Assembly: GCA_947584965.1 (NCBI GenBank)
Contig: CANPWQ010000004.1
Coordinates: 1 to 64,000, forward strand
DNA length: 64,000 bases
Direction: 5' to 3'
DNA from: Candidatus Gastranaerophilales bacterium
Lineage (GTDB): Bacteria; Cyanobacteriota; Vampirovibrionia; Gastranaerophilales; Gastranaerophilaceae
Shown: positions 1 through 9,358 of the stretch, in pieces
Numbering within the stretch: position 1 is the stretch's first letter
Layout of the letters: every line of letters begins with the position of its first letter
Notes under the pieces: model-generated
Told to the model about the DNA's origin: nothing
The model's input: the letters and a program-made list of their open reading frames with translations, nothing else
The model's database searches: none
Made by a program: the position numbers and the translations under genes

Positions 1-332
1 ACATTCGCAATATACGGCTGGCGTCCCCTGAATAAAACGGCTAAAAAAGAACCTATTGTTCCGCACAAAAGAACTACTAACGGGATTAAATTATCATACC
101 CGCTTGCTGATATTAATACCATTGATACAGAAGTTATCAATATAACTTTAAAAAACGGCAAAAAGCCTTTATTGTGCAATATATCGGCATATTCTTTTGA
201 CGCTGTTATAATAAATAACAACAATAGCGCAAGCAGAAATTTACCGCCCGCAAGTATACAGCCAAAAACAAGCGCACCGACTAAAAATCCAGTTATTATT
301 CGGTTTTTTAATATATTGCCGACGACAGCCAC
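1..332 (-). CDS. cdsA: Phosphatidate cytidylyltransferase, N-terminal part (cut by window edge)
   Basis: Makes CDP-diacylglycerol from phosphatidate and CTP at the inner membrane. About 110 residues are in the window, translated from a GTG whose G is the last base of the frr stop codon (TAGTG), so the two genes are translationally coupled. The visible part opens with a CdsA-like stretch (KNRIITGFLVGALVFG) and then has several hydrophobic segments. The C-terminal catalytic signature lies outside the window. The order pyrH-frr-cdsA is the common bacterial arrangement, although uppS, which often sits between frr and cdsA, is absent. The family call rests on hydrophobicity, the N-terminal motif and context. 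Confidence 0.72.
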   Translation of the reverse strand, partial: MAVVGNILKNRIITGFLVGALVFGCILAGGKFLLALLLLFIITASKEYADILHNKGFLPFFKVILITSVSMVLISASGYDNLIPLVVLLCGTIGSFLAVLFRGRQPYIAN

Positions 333-892
333 TATACCGTTAAGACCTCTTTTTCTTTTTCTGCTGATAAATCATCAGACATTTTAATATATTTATCGGT
401 GATTTTTTGTATTTTATCTTGAGCATCTTTTACCATATCCTCAGATAAATTTTCGGATTTTTCTACTTTTTTAACATCATCCGTCATATCACGTCTTATA
501 TTACGGATTGCAACTTTAGTATCTTCGCAAACTTTTTTTACGTCTTTGCAGATTTCTTTTCTTTTATCCGTCGTGAGCGGAGGGAATACCAATCTTACGA
601 CAATACCGTCAGAGCTTGGATTAATACCCAAATCAGCCTTAACCAATGCTTTTTCAACATCTTTTAAAATCGATTTATCATAAGGTGCAATTACCAGAGT
701 AGTACCGTCTTGAACGCTTACCTGCGATAATTGTCTTAACGGAGTAGGAGTTCCGTAATATTCAACCAATACTTTATCTAAAATCATCGGATTTGCTCTG
801 CCCGTTCTTATAGACGCAAATTCTTTTTTCATTTGCGCTATTGCTTTTTCCATTTTTTCCGTCCCTGAGTTGTATATTGTATCAACTGCCAT
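332..892 (-). CDS. frr: Ribosome recycling factor
   Basis: Dissociates post-termination ribosomes together with EF-G. At 186 residues it has the standard RRF length, and it carries the typical core (FASIRTGRANPMILDKV near residues 26-42, and the YGTPTPLRQLSQVSV stretch). The C-terminal half is charged and helical, as expected for the three-helix bundle. It starts one base downstream of the pyrH stop and its own stop overlaps the cdsA GTG, so the three genes form a tight minus-strand operon. Nothing looks unusual. Confidence 0.97.
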   Translation of the reverse strand: MAVDTIYNSGTEKMEKAIAQMKKEFASIRTGRANPMILDKVLVEYYGTPTPLRQLSQVSVQDGTTLVIAPYDKSILKDVEKALVKADLGINPSSDGIVVRLVFPPLTTDKRKEICKDVKKVCEDTKVAIRNIRRDMTDDVKKVEKSENLSEDMVKDAQDKIQKITDKYIKMSDDLSAEKEKEVLTV

Positions 893-893
893 T

Positions 894-1619
894 TTAACCT
901 CCTACATAAGTTCCTATATTTTCGCCTTTTAATATTTTAATAATGCTTCCTTTCGCCGCAAAATCAAATACCACAATGGGTATGGAATTTTGTTTACATA
1001 ATGCGCACGATGAAGTATCCATTACTTTTAAACCTTTTATGATTATGTCATCGTAGCTTATGTTATTATATTTTTTAGCTTCCGGATTAACTCTCGGGTC
1101 ATCGGAATATACTCCGTCCACGCCGTTTTTAGCCATAAGCATAGCCTCGGCGCCTATTTCAGAAGCCCTTAGAGCTGCAGCAGTATCTGTTGTAAAGAAC
1201 GGATTACCTGTTCCCGCCGCAAAAATAACAACTCTTCCTTTTTCTAAGTGCCTGATTGCTTTAAATCTGATATAAGGTTCTGCGATTTTGTTCATATCAA
1301 TGGCACTTTGAACTCTGCAGCTTACATTTAATTTTCTTAAAGCACTTTGCAGGGCAAGTGCATTCATAACCGTTGCGAGCATGCCTATATAATCACCCGT
1401 TGCCTGATCCATTCCGTATTTAGCGGAATTTTTCATACCGCGGAATATATTTCCTCCGCCGACTACTATGGCAATTTGCGCGCCTGTTTCATAGGCTTCT
1501 TTTACTTCCTGTGCTATCATTTCCAAGGGAGTTTGGTCAATTCCAAATTCCTGTTTCCCAAGAAGCGCCTCTCCGCTAAGTTTAAGCAGTATTCTGTTAT
1601 ATTTTAAATTTTCAGACAT
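894..1619 (-). CDS. pyrH: UMP kinase
   Basis: Phosphorylates UMP to UDP with ATP, in cytosolic pyrimidine nucleotide synthesis. It has 241 residues, normal for the bacterial amino-acid-kinase-type enzyme. The N-terminal LLKLSGEALLG, the VVGGGNIFRG nucleotide/phosphate loop (around residues 52-61) and the YSDDPRVNPEAKK segment (around 171-183) are diagnostic. It is the first gene of the pyrH-frr-cdsA operon, only one base from frr. rpsB and tsf, often upstream, are not here; the neighbour on that side is a MATE transporter separated by 45 bases. Confidence 0.97.
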   Translation of the reverse strand: MSENLKYNRILLKLSGEALLGKQEFGIDQTPLEMIAQEVKEAYETGAQIAIVVGGGNIFRGMKNSAKYGMDQATGDYIGMLATVMNALALQSALRKLNVSCRVQSAIDMNKIAEPYIRFKAIRHLEKGRVVIFAAGTGNPFFTTDTAAALRASEIGAEAMLMAKNGVDGVYSDDPRVNPEAKKYNNISYDDIIIKGLKVMDTSSCALCKQNSIPIVVFDFAAKGSIIKILKGENIGTYVGG

Positions 1620-1664
1620 ATAACCCCATTTATATAACTATTCAAATTTTAAAACTATTATACA

Positions 1665-2996
1665 TTAATTTAAGGCGGCATGCACGTTATTTTTTATTTG
1701 TGTGTATTTATATTTAGCAAAAGCTGCTTGAACAAAGCCTATAACACAAAGTGATACAGCTAACGCTATCCAATAGCCTTTTAATGACATATTCATTTTA
1801 CCTGCAAATATTATTGCAGTCGGCATTCCAACTCCCCAATATCCTATTAGTACAGAGTTTGATACAAACTTTGTCATTTTAAATCCTTTTAATATACCGC
1901 CGGTAACCACTTGAAATCCGTCAAAAATTTGATACATAGCAGCTATTGATACAATAGGAAGCGCAATATTAATAACTTCAGGATTTTTAGTAAATAAACT
2001 TATTAACTGACTTGGAAATAATGCCAATATAATTCCGGCTAAAGCCATAAATCCTACGCCCATAATAAGTCCTGAGCAGGAATAATTTTTTATTTCTATT
2101 GCATTGTTTGCACCGTAATAATATGAAACTTTTACCGCTAATGCCGTGGATATTGATAATGGAACCATAAAAGTCGCCGATGATATTGTTATTAATATAT
2201 TATGAGTAGCTGATAATATGCCGGCTTCCCTGCCTACAAGGACGGTTATAATATTAAATGCCATAAACTCAAGTAATAGTGCTAACCCGATAGGAGATCC
2301 AACCTTTATTAAATTTTTCATAAAAGAAAAATCAATTTTAGACTTAAAGTTAATCTTCTTAAAAATGTATAAAAACATTATTAAACCCATAAGCATTCTG
2401 ACTGTTGAGGTTGCATAAGCAGCACCTCTCACTCCCATTGACGGGATTACGCCATACCCGAATACAAATACTATATCCAATACTAAATTGACTGCTACTG
2501 CGGCTAAAAGTATCATGTTTGGAAACTTTACTATTTCATAAGCCTGTAAAAACTGCTTTATTCCCTCATAAAAATACATACCGAAGATTGAAAATGATAC
2601 TATTGAAATATATTCGCAAATATACGGTACTAATTCTTTTTCAAAGCCAACAAAAGGAATTATATATTTTGTGCTGTAACATATTATTGTAAAAACGAAA
2701 GCTAAAATAAACGAAAACACTAAACTTGAAAGCAAATATTTTTTTGACGGTATTCGCGCTCCGCGCATATTTGATATTATTATTGAAATTGCGGTTAATA
2801 TTCCGAGTCCGAATATAAAAATTGTAAAAAAAATGGCATTTGCAATACTTATAGCTGCAAGCGAGTTTAAATTATATTTAGCGACAACTAAAACATCGGT
2901 CGCACCTATTAAAGTATGACCTAAATTTCCTATCAGTATAGGATAGGCAAGTATTAATAATTCAATAAAATAATGTTTTTTAATTCGGCTGAGCAT
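1665..2996 (-). CDS. MATE family multidrug/metabolite efflux transporter
   Basis: Predicted integral membrane antiporter of 443 residues with about twelve hydrophobic segments in two similar halves. The N-terminal LAYPILIGNLGHTLIGATD resembles the first helix of MATE proteins (P and D in the usual places). Substrate unknown. Its first 17 bases overlap the end of the upstream radical SAM gene, so it is probably translationally coupled to it, and it may export a product made or modified by that enzyme (inference). Wzx-like flippases have the same overall shape, but the N-terminal motif favours MATE. Confidence 0.88.
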   Translation of the reverse strand: MLSRIKKHYFIELLILAYPILIGNLGHTLIGATDVLVVAKYNLNSLAAISIANAIFFTIFIFGLGILTAISIIISNMRGARIPSKKYLLSSLVFSFILAFVFTIICYSTKYIIPFVGFEKELVPYICEYISIVSFSIFGMYFYEGIKQFLQAYEIVKFPNMILLAAVAVNLVLDIVFVFGYGVIPSMGVRGAAYATSTVRMLMGLIMFLYIFKKINFKSKIDFSFMKNLIKVGSPIGLALLLEFMAFNIITVLVGREAGILSATHNILITISSATFMVPLSISTALAVKVSYYYGANNAIEIKNYSCSGLIMGVGFMALAGIILALFPSQLISLFTKNPEVINIALPIVSIAAMYQIFDGFQVVTGGILKGFKMTKFVSNSVLIGYWGVGMPTAIIFAGKMNMSLKGYWIALAVSLCVIGFVQAAFAKYKYTQIKNNVHAALN

Positions 2997-4023
2997 TATC
3001 TCTTAATTTAATATATTCTTCTTTATGTATTTTCATATCCTTAGCGCGGTCGTAAAATTCAACATTGTGCATATTAAGTTCTTTAGTACGATTTTCGGCA
3101 TACTCAAGCAGTTCATACAAATAATCGGGGATATTATATTTGTTATTCAAATACCAACCTCCCTCAACGTCAAGCACTACACTATGGATACCCGAATTTA
3201 CGGTATAATCAAACCATTTATCCAATTCTTCTTTATTATCGTTAAACCCCGGATAAATGATATACTTTGTTTTAACTTTATACTTATTTTCAGCTTGCGC
3301 CTGCGCATATTTAGCAAGATTTTCCCAAACTTTTTTAAAATGATTAACTCTTTTTATATTTTCATAAGTTTCAGGTGATCCTGAATCTGTTGATACAACA
3401 ACGGTAAGTTTTCCCTCGCGGACTCCGCGCTCTATTGCGTTTGAATACTTAACTCCCGAAGAATGCACCCTTATATTATCACATCCGCAATCTAACAGCA
3501 TATTAACCATAGGCTCAAATTCGGGCAATAATGCGGGTTCTCCGCCTCCAAATCCAATTTCTCCGCCTCCACGTATTTTACCCATATCGGCAAGTTTTTT
3601 TATAACGGGATACATATTATAATTCTTGCGCTGATTGAAATAATCAGATTGCTCATTAGTAAAACAGTATTTACACTTGCAATTGCATTGAGTCCAATGA
3701 TTAAACACCATATAATTTATGTAATCTTCATCATCCCATTCACGCTCTTTCAAGAAAAAACATCCCTTACAGCGTTCAAGCGTAATTCCTTTTTTATTCA
3801 TTTCACGCATTTTGCGTTTTTCTTTGAAGAATTTATTCCAATCAATCAGTTCACCCTTATAATTATCAATAAGGATTTGCCGTCCTCCGCCTTCATGGCA
3901 GTTAAAACAGCACATTTTTATGTCTTCATAATCCACGTTAAACCCGTGCTGTATGTACTCACAGCTTAAATATTTACTCGGTAAATTTTCTTTTTTAAAA
4001 AGAGCTTTTATTTTTTCAAACAT
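2980..4023 (-). CDS. Radical SAM protein with extra N-terminal cysteine pairs
   Basis: 347 residues. The radical SAM cluster motif is CNCKCKYC (C-x3-C-x2-C), near residue 115, followed by GEIGFGGGEPALLPEF, the SAM-binding GGEP region. Two more cysteine clusters precede it (CCFNC near residues 38-42, and CKGC), which could bind a second cluster or zinc; there is no C-terminal SPASM-like cysteine block. A good GGAG precedes the ATG. It overlaps the MATE gene by 17 bases and follows the aminotransferase after 14 bases, so the three may be cotranscribed. The substrate is not recognisable; peptide or small-molecule modification are both possible. Confidence 0.85.
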   Translation of the reverse strand: MFEKIKALFKKENLPSKYLSCEYIQHGFNVDYEDIKMCCFNCHEGGGRQILIDNYKGELIDWNKFFKEKRKMREMNKKGITLERCKGCFFLKEREWDDEDYINYMVFNHWTQCNCKCKYCFTNEQSDYFNQRKNYNMYPVIKKLADMGKIRGGGEIGFGGGEPALLPEFEPMVNMLLDCGCDNIRVHSSGVKYSNAIERGVREGKLTVVVSTDSGSPETYENIKRVNHFKKVWENLAKYAQAQAENKYKVKTKYIIYPGFNDNKEELDKWFDYTVNSGIHSVVLDVEGGWYLNNKYNIPDYLYELLEYAENRTKELNMHNVEFYDRAKDMKIHKEEYIKLRDNAQPN

Positions 4024-4037
4024 TAGAACTCCGCGAA

Positions 4038-5282
4038 TTAATTAAAATAAAATTTATCTTCTTTTAATCTTCTAACCACTTCTTGCATTTCATCTTCCGA
4101 AGCTACTATTGACATTCTGAACCAGCCCTCGCCGTTTTCACCGAATCCGTTACCCGGAACCAGTACTATACCCGATGTTCTTAATACATCATCCGTAAAC
4201 TCTTTTGATGATTTATATCTTGGCGGAATGGGAAGCCATAAATAAAATGTAGCTTTTGGCGGATTTATTTTATCCATAGGCCAACCAAGCTCTTTAAATC
4301 CGTCTGTTATAACCTTTTGTTTCCTTTCAAATCTGCGGTTAGCCTCTATTATATATTCATCGCCTTCTTTTGAGTTTAAAATTTCGGACGCTGCTTTTTG
4401 AATAGGCTTATATATACCCGTATCAATAGTGGATTTAAGTTTACCCAATATCCCGACAGCGTCGGCGTTACCGCAAACCCAACCTATTCTCCAGCCTGTC
4501 ATAGAGTATGGTTTTGAAAAGCTGAAAAATTCAACCGCAACATCTTTTGCACCTTCAATTTCAAATACACTGTGAGCTTTTGGCGCACCCTCAAAGGTTA
4601 AATCAATATATGCCGCATCTGAAATTAAAAGTATTTTATATTTTCTGCAAAAATCAACTGCTTTTTGAAGATACTCTTTAGTACATATAGCGCCCAAAGG
4701 ATTATTCGGGTAATTTATTACAAGCGCCTTAACTTTCTTTTTATCAAACCCGTCTTTTTCAAGATTAGTCATTACTTCTTCAAAATCGGGCATATAGTTA
4801 TTTTCGGGAGTCAAAGGAATTCCGTAGCTCATTCCGCCTGAAACCTTGACCATTTCTTTATATGAAGCATAGCCCGGGTTCGGTATTAATACAATATCTT
4901 TATTTTTTATATCCGTAGTCGGATTTATCAAAGCCCTTATCATATTTGCTATACCCTCTTTTGAGCCTATAAGGGCACAAATTTCCGATTTAGCATCAAA
5001 ATCAACCCCAGTACGTTTCTTCATATTTTTAGCAATAGATTCAAGCAAATATGACTCGCCTTTAACAATCGTATAAGTGTGCATACCGTCAGAGAGTGCA
5101 TACTCTCTTATTTTATCAGTAACCAATTGCGGCGGTTTTTCAACGGGTGCTCCCATAGCAAGTGAAATAGGCGCTCTGCCTTTTGCCGTTAATTCGGGAG
5201 CCAGTTTCGCCGTATCCATTTTTATTTGTATCATTATATATGTTTCTAATGTTTGTACGTAATCGTTAAATAATTCTTTCAT
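4038..5282 (-). CDS. PLP-dependent class I/II aminotransferase
   Basis: Fold-type I aminotransferase of 414 residues. Its core has the active-site segment FSFSKPYSMTGWRIGW, with the Schiff-base lysine in SKPYSMTGWR, plus NYPNNPLGA and the late arginine region (GWFRMSIV). The ATG at 5282 is chosen because TTGGAG lies just upstream; a longer reading frame back to 5369 would run into folE2 and adds a non-conserved basic leader. LL-diaminopimelate, aspartate and alanine aminotransferases all look alike at this level, so substrate is left open. It follows folE2 by 13 bases on the same strand. Confidence 0.9.
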   Translation of the reverse strand: MKELFNDYVQTLETYIMIQIKMDTAKLAPELTAKGRAPISLAMGAPVEKPPQLVTDKIREYALSDGMHTYTIVKGESYLLESIAKNMKKRTGVDFDAKSEICALIGSKEGIANMIRALINPTTDIKNKDIVLIPNPGYASYKEMVKVSGGMSYGIPLTPENNYMPDFEEVMTNLEKDGFDKKKVKALVINYPNNPLGAICTKEYLQKAVDFCRKYKILLISDAAYIDLTFEGAPKAHSVFEIEGAKDVAVEFFSFSKPYSMTGWRIGWVCGNADAVGILGKLKSTIDTGIYKPIQKAASEILNSKEGDEYIIEANRRFERKQKVITDGFKELGWPMDKINPPKATFYLWLPIPPRYKSSKEFTDDVLRTSGIVLVPGNGFGENGEGWFRMSIVASEDEMQEVVRRLKEDKFYFN

Positions 5283-5295
5283 CTTTATCTCCAAT

Positions 5296-6087
5296 TTATT
5301 TCTCTTCAGACTGCCAAGCCCACGCATTATGATTGTGAATACTCTCCTGCGCTTCCACTTCGGCTTCATAAAATTTTATTTTTTTATCTTCTCTTAAAAT
5401 ACTTATAACATCTCTTAAAACATCTTCAACAAATTTAGGATTGTCATAAGCTGCTTCGGTTACATATTTTTCATCACACCTTTTTAATATTGAATAAACG
5501 GGCGATGAACCGCATTTTTCTATTTTTTCAACTAAATCTTCTATCCAAATTATATCATTTTCATCGTAACTGACTTTTACTTTTACCATTGTTCTTTGAT
5601 TATGTGCAGAATACTCTGATATTTCTTTGGAACAAGGGCAAAGCGTTGTTACGGGGACTTTAACTCCGAGTATAAATTTATAATCATCGCCCGTTAAGTC
5701 GCCTTGGAACGAACAGTCATAACCTACGGGAAATTCCATTTCGCTTACGGGAGCTTTTTTATTAATAAAATACTTAAATTCAAATTTAACATGCGCACTT
5801 TTTGACTCAAGTTTTTTCTGAACTTCGGTTAATAGTCCTTTAATATCAACGCCGAGCAAGTTTTTTTGCGAGTATTCACTTAATATTTCAATAAATCTTG
5901 ACATGTGAGTCCCGCGATAATTATGCGGCAAAGTCACGCTGACTCTGGCTTTAGCTGAAACTATCTGACTGTCTGCATTTTTGCGTTCAATAATAAGAGG
6001 AACTTCAACTCCGTTAACTCCCACCTTTTGAATATCTATTCCTCTTTTATCATTCTGGCTTTGTATATCTTTTAATTCGCTAATCAT
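5296..6087 (-). CDS. folE2: GTP cyclohydrolase FolE2 (type IB)
   Basis: Converts GTP to 7,8-dihydroneopterin triphosphate, the entry step for folate and for queuosine precursors. The 263 residues match the FolE2 family, with the diagnostic VTTLCPCSKEIS segment holding the catalytic/metal cysteine and the YSAHNQR segment that follows. The family is metal-flexible, and it replaces zinc-dependent FolE in many bacteria; no FolE is seen here. The start overlaps the preceding RWYDSDP protein by 8 bases, so it sits in the serS-tmk-(repeat protein)-folE2 string. QueE and Tgt elsewhere in the window fit a queuosine role. Confidence 0.95.
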   Translation of the reverse strand: MISELKDIQSQNDKRGIDIQKVGVNGVEVPLIIERKNADSQIVSAKARVSVTLPHNYRGTHMSRFIEILSEYSQKNLLGVDIKGLLTEVQKKLESKSAHVKFEFKYFINKKAPVSEMEFPVGYDCSFQGDLTGDDYKFILGVKVPVTTLCPCSKEISEYSAHNQRTMVKVKVSYDENDIIWIEDLVEKIEKCGSSPVYSILKRCDEKYVTEAAYDNPKFVEDVLRDVISILREDKKIKFYEAEVEAQESIHNHNAWAWQSEEK

Positions 6088-6421
6088 TTCCCTCGGAGTC
6101 CAATTCTTCCATATTATTGTTTTCCATAGCTAAAAGAAGTTTTAATGCCGCAAGTCTTTGGGTTTTAGGCGGTGCTGCACGCAATAATTCAATAGCTTTC
6201 AACATAACAGGGTCACTGTCATACCACCTGTTTCCGCGCCCCGCGAACTGCTGAGTTATTTCATATATACGCTCTATTACATCCTGCGCAACCTGTTCCT
6301 GTAAAGATATTATAAATTCCGCCGCAGCTGATTTATTATCTTCCGTCTGCAATTTTAAAAGTTCAAGCGCTTCTTTTAATATTGGGTCACTATCGTACCA
6401 GCGTCTGTATTCCTTAGGCAT
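6080..6421 (-). CDS. Small protein with two RWYDSDP repeats
   Basis: 113 residues, function unknown. It is an internal duplication: RRWYDSDPILKEALELL near the N-terminus and NRWYDSDPVMLKAIELL around residue 67, each followed by a helical, alanine- and leucine-rich stretch. It is acidic at the C-terminus, with no signal peptide, membrane segment or cysteine pair. AGGAGATATAA precedes the ATG. It overlaps tmk and folE2 by 8 bases each, so it is a real, coupled gene. A helical adaptor or scaffold is a guess only. Confidence 0.85.
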   Translation of the reverse strand: MPKEYRRWYDSDPILKEALELLKLQTEDNKSAAAEFIISLQEQVAQDVIERIYEITQQFAGRGNRWYDSDPVMLKAIELLRAAPPKTQRLAALKLLLAMENNNMEELDSEGND

Positions 6422-7052
6422 TTATATCTCCTAACTTTTCTTGTATTAATTTTATTATAATATCTTTTGTATCTTCATAAACTTTTTCTATTGAATTATT
6501 TGCATTTATTAACTTTATCCTTTTAGGTTCTTCTCTTTGAAGTTCAAGATATCCATCTCTAACCTTTTTATGAAATTGCATGCCGGCTGATTCCATTCTG
6601 TCCTTTTCGCTTCCCACACGGTTTTGAGCAGTTTGAGTATCAACATCAAATAATAAAGTTAAGTCGGGAGTTAATCCTGCAACCGCTATTTTATTAAGTT
6701 CTTTTAAAAGTTTAATATCCCCTCCGCGCCCATAGCCTTGATATGCAACGGTTGAATCGGTATGACGGTCGCATAAAACTATTTTACCTTGGTTGATTGC
6801 GGGTTTTATAAAAGTTTCAATATGCTGGGCTCTATCAGCCAAAAATAAGAATAATTCACACTTATCAGCAACTTTTTCTTCGGAATGAAGAAGTATTTCT
6901 CTTATTTTTTTTCCCATTTCAAGCGCCCCCGGTTCTCGGGTTGTAACTACATTATACCCTTTTTGCTCCAAAAAAGTTTTCACTTTTTCAAGCTGAGTAG
7001 TTTTTCCCGAGCCGTCTGCGCCTTCAAATGTAATAAATAAGCCTTTTGTCAT
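6414..7052 (-). CDS. tmk: Thymidylate kinase
   Basis: Phosphorylates dTMP to dTDP. The P-loop FEGADGSGKTTQ is near residue 10, the DR-containing LCDRHTDSTVAYQGYGRG segment near 92-109, and the LID region contains RVGSEKDRME. Length is 212 residues with the ATG at 7052, whose A is the last base of the serS stop (TAATG). An upstream in-frame ATG would extend into serS and is not needed. No alternative family is plausible. Confidence 0.96.
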   Translation of the reverse strand: MTKGLFITFEGADGSGKTTQLEKVKTFLEQKGYNVVTTREPGALEMGKKIREILLHSEEKVADKCELFLFLADRAQHIETFIKPAINQGKIVLCDRHTDSTVAYQGYGRGGDIKLLKELNKIAVAGLTPDLTLLFDVDTQTAQNRVGSEKDRMESAGMQFHKKVRDGYLELQREEPKRIKLINANNSIEKVYEDTKDIIIKLIQEKLGDINA

Positions 7053-8317
7053 TATAATACATCCCAACCCGTATATTTTCTCAAGGCTTGAGGTATAGTA
7101 ACAGAGCCGTCCTCATTCTGGAAATTTTCAAGAATTGCCGCAAAGGTTCTGCCAACAGCCAGCCCTGAACCGTTTAATGTGTGAACAAATACAGGTTTGC
7201 CCGTTTCTTTTGAACGATATCTGATATTTGCGCGTCTTGCTTGGAAATCACCAAAGTTTGAACAGCTTGATATTTCTTTATAAGAATTATAAGAGGGGAG
7301 CCATACTTCTAAATCGTAGCATTTTCTTGCAGAAAAACCTATATCACCCGTGGATAATGCAACACGTCTGTACGGGAGCTCTAATATCTCAAGCACTCTT
7401 TCCGCATTTCTAGTTAATTTTTCGTGTTCTTCAACGCTTGTTTCAGGTGTCGTCAATTTTACAAGTTCTACCTTATTAAACTGGTGCTGACGAATTAATC
7501 CTCTGGTATCTTTACCCGCAGAACCCGCTTCACGTCTAAAACATGGAGTGTATGCGGTCATATATTTGGGCAGGTCGTCTTCATTTAATATTTCACCCGA
7601 ATATATATTAGTAACGGGAACTTCTGCAGTAGGGATTAAATACAAATCTTCATCTTCGCATTTATACATATCCTGCGCGAATTTAGGCAATTGCCCCGTA
7701 CCTGTCATTGCTGCCGCATTTACCATAACGGGAGGCATTATTTCTTCATAGCCGTGTTCTTTTGTGTGAATATCAAGGAAAAAGTTAATTATAGCACGTT
7801 CTAATTGCGCGCCTTTACCTCTGTACAGCGAAAATCTTGACTGTGACAATTTAACTCCTCGTTCAAAATCAACTATATCTTTTGCCGTGCATATATCCCA
7901 GTGAGCTTTTTGTTCAAAATTTACTTTTCTTACTTCACCCACTCTTTTAATCTCAACATTATCCGCGTCGGATAAACCGATTGGAGTTGTTTCATCGGGA
8001 ATATTAGGGGTCGAAAGCAATAAATTTCTTTGCTTTTTATCAAGCTCTTGCTCTTTTTCTTCCAGTAATTTTATCTCATCAGCCATTTCTTTAACTTGTG
8101 CTTGAATTTCATCGGTGTTTTGTCCTTGTTTCTTTAATATACCGATTTCCTGCGACATGTTTTTTCTTTTTGCCCTTAACTCATCCGCTTGAGTTTGAAC
8201 TTTTCTTCTTTCAGCATCAATATCTAGAATAGGATTTATTGATAATTCCGGATTTCTTCTTTTTAACAATTCGTTAATTTTTTCGGGATTTTCCCTTATA
8301 AGTCTTATATCAAGCAT
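7052..8317 (-). CDS. serS: Seryl-tRNA synthetase
   Basis: Class II aminoacyl-tRNA synthetase of 421 residues. The N-terminal coiled-coil tRNA-binding arm spans about residues 30-105. Motif 2 is in [19 protein letters not shown] and motif 3 in [18 protein letters not shown]. The ATG at 8317 ([12 protein letters not shown]) is chosen over a frame opening 45 bases earlier because it matches the conserved N-terminus and follows GAGGAGAAAAGTT. It heads the minus-strand string serS-tmk-(repeat protein)-folE2. I see no T-box in the short upstream region. Confidence 0.97.
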   Translation of the reverse strand: MLDIRLIRENPEKINELLKRRNPELSINPILDIDAERRKVQTQADELRAKRKNMSQEIGILKKQGQNTDEIQAQVKEMADEIKLLEEKEQELDKKQRNLLLSTPNIPDETTPIGLSDADNVEIKRVGEVRKVNFEQKAHWDICTAKDIVDFERGVKLSQSRFSLYRGKGAQLERAIINFFLDIHTKEHGYEEIMPPVMVNAAAMTGTGQLPKFAQDMYKCEDEDLYLIPTAEVPVTNIYSGEILNEDDLPKYMTAYTPCFRREAGSAGKDTRGLIRQHQFNKVELVKLTTPETSVEEHEKLTRNAERVLEILELPYRRVALSTGDIGFSARKCYDLEVWLPSYNSYKEISSCSNFGDFQARRANIRYRSKETGKPVFVHTLNGSGLAVGRTFAAILENFQNEDGSVTIPQALRKYTGWDVL

Positions 8318-8387
8318 AACTTTTCTCCTCGTAGTCTTTGTTATTAATTTTAGTAAAAACAAACCTAAAATAAAAGCAATTTTTTGT

Positions 8388-8395
8388 TATATAAT
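8388..8395 (+). promoter_or_regulatory. Candidate -10 element for the formyltransferase gene
   Basis: TATATAAT with a TGT immediately before it (extended -10 style), about 15 bases before the GAGG ribosome-binding site and ATG of the gene at 8411. There is no good -35. The leader would be very short. Seen by eye only. Confidence 0.35.
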
Positions 8396-8410
8396 TGAAA
8401 TGAGGAAATT

Positions 8411-9358
8411 ATGGAAAAGAAAAAATACACGAAAAAAATTCTTTTTATCGGAATGCCCGATATGGCGTTATCATGCCTGAATAAGCTCATTAAAAACGGT
8501 ATTAATGTTGTGGGTGTTATTCCTCCGCCTAAAAATGATCCGACAAATAAATTATTAACCTCAACCGCAGAAAGATTAGGACTTAAAGTTATTCAATATA
8601 ACAATTCACTTAAAGATACTGATTTTTTGGAAAAAATAAAAAATTTAAATGCCGATATAGGTGTTGTAGCTTCTTTTAATCAAAAAATACCAAAAGAATT
8701 ATTAACATTAACAAAGGACGGATTTATAAATCTTCATCCGTCTTTATTGCCTGATTACAGAGGTGCAAACCCTTATTCTCACGTAATTATTAACGGAGAA
8801 AAAGAATCTGCCATTACCCTGCATTTTATGGACGAAAATTTTGATACGGGAGATATAATTTCTCAATACAGATTTAAAATTGACGAAGATGAAACAATGG
8901 GAACTCTTTTTATGAGGACAAATGATATGTGTGCAGCTATGCTTTTTGAGGCACTTGATTATTATGAAACCCGCCGACTGCCGAGGAAACCCCAACCTAA
9001 AGGCGGCAAATATAAGAAAGCATACGCTCTGTCTTTTGAAAATCATAACGTATTTATTGATTGGAATAAATCGGCAGAAGAAATTGAACGATTTATCCGC
9101 GCGCTTAATCCTTTTATCGGGGCTTTTACTCATTATAAAGATACAATTGTACGTATAAATTCGGCAAATATTATTAAAAAACATCATAAACTCAAGCCAG
9201 GCAGTATTTATAATGCTAATAAATCACTCAAAATTGCTTGCGGAAAAGATATTCTTGAAATAGAGTCCGTACAATTCGGAGCTTATTTTATCTCAACAGG
9301 AGAAGATATTGTAAACAGAGTTGACTTTAAAAAAGGAGAATATTTTGGCAATAAATAA
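8411..9358 (+). CDS. Formyltransferase, Fmt paralogue
   Basis: 315 residues with the formyltransferase fold and a C-terminal Fmt-like domain (FIDWNKSAEEIERFIRALNP). The catalytic set is present: N and H in FINLHPSLLPDYRGANP and D in FDTGDI. The neighbouring translation cluster has a second, standard fmt at 32336, directly after def, so this copy probably has a different acceptor, such as an amino sugar or another amine (inference). It starts its own plus-strand unit with the endonuclease IV-like and phosphopantetheinyl transferase genes and overlaps the former by 14 bases. Confidence 0.85.
   Translation: MEKKKYTKKILFIGMPDMALSCLNKLIKNGINVVGVIPPPKNDPTNKLLTSTAERLGLKVIQYNNSLKDTDFLEKIKNLNADIGVVASFNQKIPKELLTLTKDGFINLHPSLLPDYRGANPYSHVIINGEKESAITLHFMDENFDTGDIISQYRFKIDEDETMGTLFMRTNDMCAAMLFEALDYYETRRLPRKPQPKGGKYKKAYALSFENHNVFIDWNKSAEEIERFIRALNPFIGAFTHYKDTIVRINSANIIKKHHKLKPGSIYNANKSLKIACGKDILEIESVQFGAYFISTGEDIVNRVDFKKGEYFGNK

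Noticed and set aside
5283-5369. 29-codon N-terminal extension of the aminotransferase
   Set aside because: It overlaps folE2, has no ribosome-binding site and is a basic stretch not expected in the family; the ATG at 5282 has a good GGAG.
8744-9187. Long antisense frames opposite genes (for example 147 residues opposite the formyltransferase)
   Set aside because: They lie opposite clearly conserved coding regions, lack ribosome-binding sites and read as low-complexity or cysteine/phenylalanine-rich sequence. Same reasoning for all other opposite-strand frames.
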